NCBI GenBank assembly: GCA_017656335.1 | Contig: JACDOA010000002.1 | Coordinates: 1-64,000 of the forward strand | DNA from: Thermosipho sp. (in: thermotogales) | GTDB taxonomy: Bacteria > Thermotogota > Thermotogae > Thermotogales > Fervidobacteriaceae | Length of the DNA: 64,000 nt | Reading direction: 5' to 3' | Notes under the pieces: model-generated | What the model saw: the letters and a program-made list of their open reading frames with translations, nothing else | The model's database searches: none | Told to the model about the DNA's origin: nothing | Program-made: the position numbers and the translations under genes | In this document: positions 61,442-64,000 of the stretch, piece by piece | Layout: the number at the start of each line of letters is the position of its first letter | How positions within the stretch are numbered: the stretch's first letter is position 1

Positions 61442-64000
61442 ACTACTTCCTCCAATCTTACAGATACAATATTAGAAATATCATTAGTCTTTGTTACTCC
61501 AAGCATAATATCAGCCGCCTCCATAACTATCTTGTTATGGGTAACAACAATAAACTGTGCCTCAGAATTTTCAAGCAATTTTCTAAATCTTTCCGAATTA
61601 TACTCATCTAGAGGTGCATCTGCTTCATCAAGGACATAAAAAGCACTCGGTTGAGCTTCTAAAAGAGCCATCAAAAGTGCTAAACCCACTAAAGCTTTTT
61701 CACCTCCAGAAAGAAGTTGTAATTTTTGTGCTCTTCCCTTCCCCTTTGAAATAATTATTTCGATCCCACTTTCTAAAATATTATCTTTATCTAATATTCT
61801 TATTATACCATTTCCACCGTAAAATAATTGTTTAATATATCTTTTAAACGCATTATTAACAATGTTAAAGGTTTTTAAGAAGACTTGTTTTGCCTCTTCA
61901 TCAGTCTTTTCAATTAACTCAATTAATTTCCTCTTAGCTTCTTCTAAGTCTTCCTTTTGTTTTTCAAGTTCTTCATATTCTCTTGAGACTCTTTCATACT
62001 CCTCTTGAGCTTCCAAATCTACTGGCCCAATAAATTTTATTTTATTTTCCAATTCTTCCATCCTTTTTTTCAATTCGTCCAACTCTTCTTGACTTATCTT
62101 CAATTCTTTTCTGTATTGTTCGGGAATATTATCTATTTTTAATTTCTTTTCTTGAATTTTCAATTCAAGGTTATGAATATTTTCCCTGATTTCCTCAATT
62201 TCGCTTCGTAATTGCTCCATTTCTTTTTCCAAGTTTTCAATTTCTTTCACTTTTCCTTCTTTTCCAGATTTTTTATAGTTTATACTATTAAAAAGTTCAT
62301 CTGTTTCATTTTTTAGTGCTTGCAACTCTTTTTCATTCTCACTAACAAGATTTTGTAAGTTTTCTATTTCGTCTTTTATCCTTTTAATTTCAAGTTGTAT
62401 CTCTGAAATTTCAGAATCAATTTCTGCTTTTCTCTCGTGAATTCTCTTGATCTCAGAGTCGTACTGCATTTTTCTTTCATATAAACCCCTTATTTCTGTT
62501 TGAAAATCAGCATATTTTTCATTTATTTCATCCAATTTTTCCTTGTTTTTAAAAATTTCCTTATTAAAATTTTCAACTTCAGATTTTAAAGAAACAAGTT
62601 TTTTCTTAATTTGTGAAATTTCCTCATTTATTTTTTTCTTTCTTTCTTCAATGCCTTCTATTCTCAAATGATACTCTTTTCTTAATTTTTCAAAATTTTC
62701 AACTTCCTTTGAAATTTCTTCATGTGTTTTCAAAAGCTCTTGCAACATCCTTTTAGCAGATGTACTTTTGCTAGTATATTCCATTAATTCAGAATTAATT
62801 GAATCAGCATAATTTCGCAATTCTTGAATTTCGGACTTTTTACTTTCTAATTTTTTTATCAAAGTTTCTTCATTTTTTTCCAGTTCCTTATACTCTGTTT
62901 TCAATTTTTCGATTAAATTCTTTCTTGATAAAAATGAATGAGAAGTTTCGTATTTTCCACCCGTCATTGATCCTCTAGTACTAATAATTTCACCATCTAA
63001 AGTGGCTATTCTACTAAATTTATTTTTTTTCTTAAGTTCAACTGCAACATCCAAGTTTTCAACAATTAAATCATTACCAAAAAGATAGTCAAGCAATTTT
63101 CCTATATCATTTTGAACTTTGTTTATTTTAATTAATTCACGCGCAAATCCATATATACCTTTTTCCTTTGGTAATTTAATACTTTTTACGCTTCTTTCTA
63201 TTAAATCCAGAGGAATAAGCGTAACTCTTCCTATTTTCCTACTCTTAGCAAATTCCAAGATTTTCTTAGCGTTTTCTGCGGTATCTACAACTATATGTTG
63301 TAAAACACCACCAAGTAAGGCTTCTATAGCTTCTACATATTCTTCAGGAACTTCCACTATGTTTGCCACAACATCTATGATTCCTTCAAATTCTTCTTTA
63401 TATTCAAATATTTTTTTAACAGCACGAGAAAACCCTTGATATTCATTTAACTGTTTTTCTAAAATAGAAATTTCAGATGCAATTTCTTTTTTTCTATGAA
63501 CTAACTTTTCAAATTCTTCTTTTAAATATTCTCTTTCATTTGTTAAATTTTGAATTTTTTCTTTAACAATTTCCAATTCATCTAATAATTTTTTTGTTTT
63601 CTCGTCATACTTATTTGCATTTTCTGAAAGTTCATTAATTTCATCATCAAGCTCTTTGAAACGATTTTTCTTTGACTCAAGCTGTTCTACAATCATCTCA
63701 AGCCTTTCTTGAAAATCTTGCTGCGAATCAAAAATTGAACTCCTTTCACTTTCCAATTTGTGAAGTTTTTTTTCAAGTTCATCATATTCTCCTTTTTTCT
63801 TTAGAAGTTCCATCTCATTTTCAGAATACTGTGAAGTTAAAATATTTCTTTCTTCTTCAATTTGAGCAAGTTCTTTTTCTTTTTCTTTAATTTCTTTTAT
63901 TAAAGAATCTAAAATTAATTGAATTTCTTCTTCTCTCTTAACTAGTCTATTTTTCTCATCTTTCAACGAATCAATTTTTGATGTTTTCTCAACATAAAAA
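61438..64000 (-). CDS. smc: Chromosome segregation SMC protein, C-terminal part (cut by window edge)
   Basis: The frame is open to the right edge, so the N-terminal Walker A lies outside. What is visible is a long coiled coil and a hinge around residues 195-345 of the visible part (GGVLQHIVVDTAENAKKILE, STRGSMTGGKYE). The returning coil and the C-terminal ATPase half follow, with LLSGGEKALVGLALLMALL and Walker B AFYVLDEADAPLDEYN. SMC organises and separates chromosomes. The C terminus overlaps the PAS-GAF start by four bases. Confidence 0.95.
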   Translation of the reverse strand, partial: FYVEKTSKIDSLKDEKNRLVKREEEIQLILDSLIKEIKEKEKELAQIEEERNILTSQYSENEMELLKKKGEYDELEKKLHKLESERSSIFDSQQDFQERLEMIVEQLESKKNRFKELDDEINELSENANKYDEKTKKLLDELEIVKEKIQNLTNEREYLKEEFEKLVHRKKEIASEISILEKQLNEYQGFSRAVKKIFEYKEEFEGIIDVVANIVEVPEEYVEAIEALLGGVLQHIVVDTAENAKKILEFAKSRKIGRVTLIPLDLIERSVKSIKLPKEKGIYGFARELIKINKVQNDIGKLLDYLFGNDLIVENLDVAVELKKKNKFSRIATLDGEIISTRGSMTGGKYETSHSFLSRKNLIEKLKTEYKELEKNEETLIKKLESKKSEIQELRNYADSINSELMEYTSKSTSAKRMLQELLKTHEEISKEVENFEKLRKEYHLRIEGIEERKKKINEEISQIKKKLVSLKSEVENFNKEIFKNKEKLDEINEKYADFQTEIRGLYERKMQYDSEIKRIHERKAEIDSEISEIQLEIKRIKDEIENLQNLVSENEKELQALKNETDELFNSINYKKSGKEGKVKEIENLEKEMEQLRSEIEEIRENIHNLELKIQEKKLKIDNIPEQYRKELKISQEELDELKKRMEELENKIKFIGPVDLEAQEEYERVSREYEELEKQKEDLEEAKRKLIELIEKTDEEAKQVFLKTFNIVNNAFKRYIKQLFYGGNGIIRILDKDNILESGIEIIISKGKGRAQKLQLLSGGEKALVGLALLMALLEAQPSAFYVLDEADAPLDEYNSERFRKLLENSEAQFIVVTHNKIVMEAADIMLGVTKTNDISNIVSVRLEEVV

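Overview
The window reads as a piece of chromosome from an AT-rich, anaerobic, saccharolytic member of the Thermotogales. Thermosipho is my best guess; another low-GC genus such as Marinitoga is possible. The reasons are the gene content (four-subunit pyruvate:ferredoxin oxidoreductase, pyrophosphate-type phosphofructokinase, GH57 and GH53 glycosidases, a giant MalG, MutL, DUF4912), strong AAGGAGG-type ribosome sites, frequent TTG and GTG starts and dense gene packing. No insertion sequence, prophage, CRISPR array or clear pseudogene was found. The gene at the right edge (SMC) is cut off. No stretch longer than about 300 bases lacks a gene; the largest gaps lie upstream of malE (about 260 bases) and upstream of the hemolysin III gene (about 265 bases).

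Layout. 0-3 kb, minus strand: a WecA/MraY-type sugar-phosphate transferase, a VanZ-like protein, a small membrane protein, tRNA-Met and a lipoprotein. 3.2-10.6 kb, plus strand: malEFG-like transporter and a GH53 endo-galactanase with a carbohydrate-binding tail, closed by a strong terminator. 10.6-18.8 kb, minus strand: a membrane Clp-fold protease, porGDAB, a GH57 branching enzyme with a DUF4912 protein, and serine dehydratase. tRNA-Gln follows on the plus strand. 18.9-26.4 kb, minus strand: a packed run of methyltransferase, MscS, trpS, Lon-like protease, ispE, Nudix and MutL. 26.5-34 kb, plus strand: UPF0173 hydrolase, a secreted solenoid protein, HIT, a TPR protein, acpP and a GH38 mannosidase.

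34-42.3 kb, minus strand: a long run ending in gyrB, flgA and flgI, and starting with a 47-residue gene and a degenerate ABC ATPase. Hemolysin III is alone on the plus strand. 43-52.4 kb, minus strand: a degenerate WecA paralogue, a large GH57 pullulanase, two Mrp-type membrane subunits with a ComB phosphatase gene between them, PPi-phosphofructokinase and an iron alcohol dehydrogenase. 52.4-64 kb, minus strand: tRNA-Thr, a His-rich DUF1292 protein, a probable outer-membrane barrel with a large lipoprotein, AI-2E-type exporter, asparaginase, rhomboid protease, a 36-residue membrane protein, YdcF, PAS-GAF and SMC.

Together the metabolic genes describe uptake and breakdown of galactans, alpha-glucans and mannosides, glycolysis through a PPi-dependent step, and pyruvate oxidation to acetyl-CoA with ferredoxin reduction. 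The least explained items are the roughly 570-residue coiled-coil insert in MalG, two apparent pseudo-enzymes (a WecA paralogue and an ABC ATPase that have lost catalytic motifs), an apparent AUU start codon, and ComB inside a partial Mrp operon.
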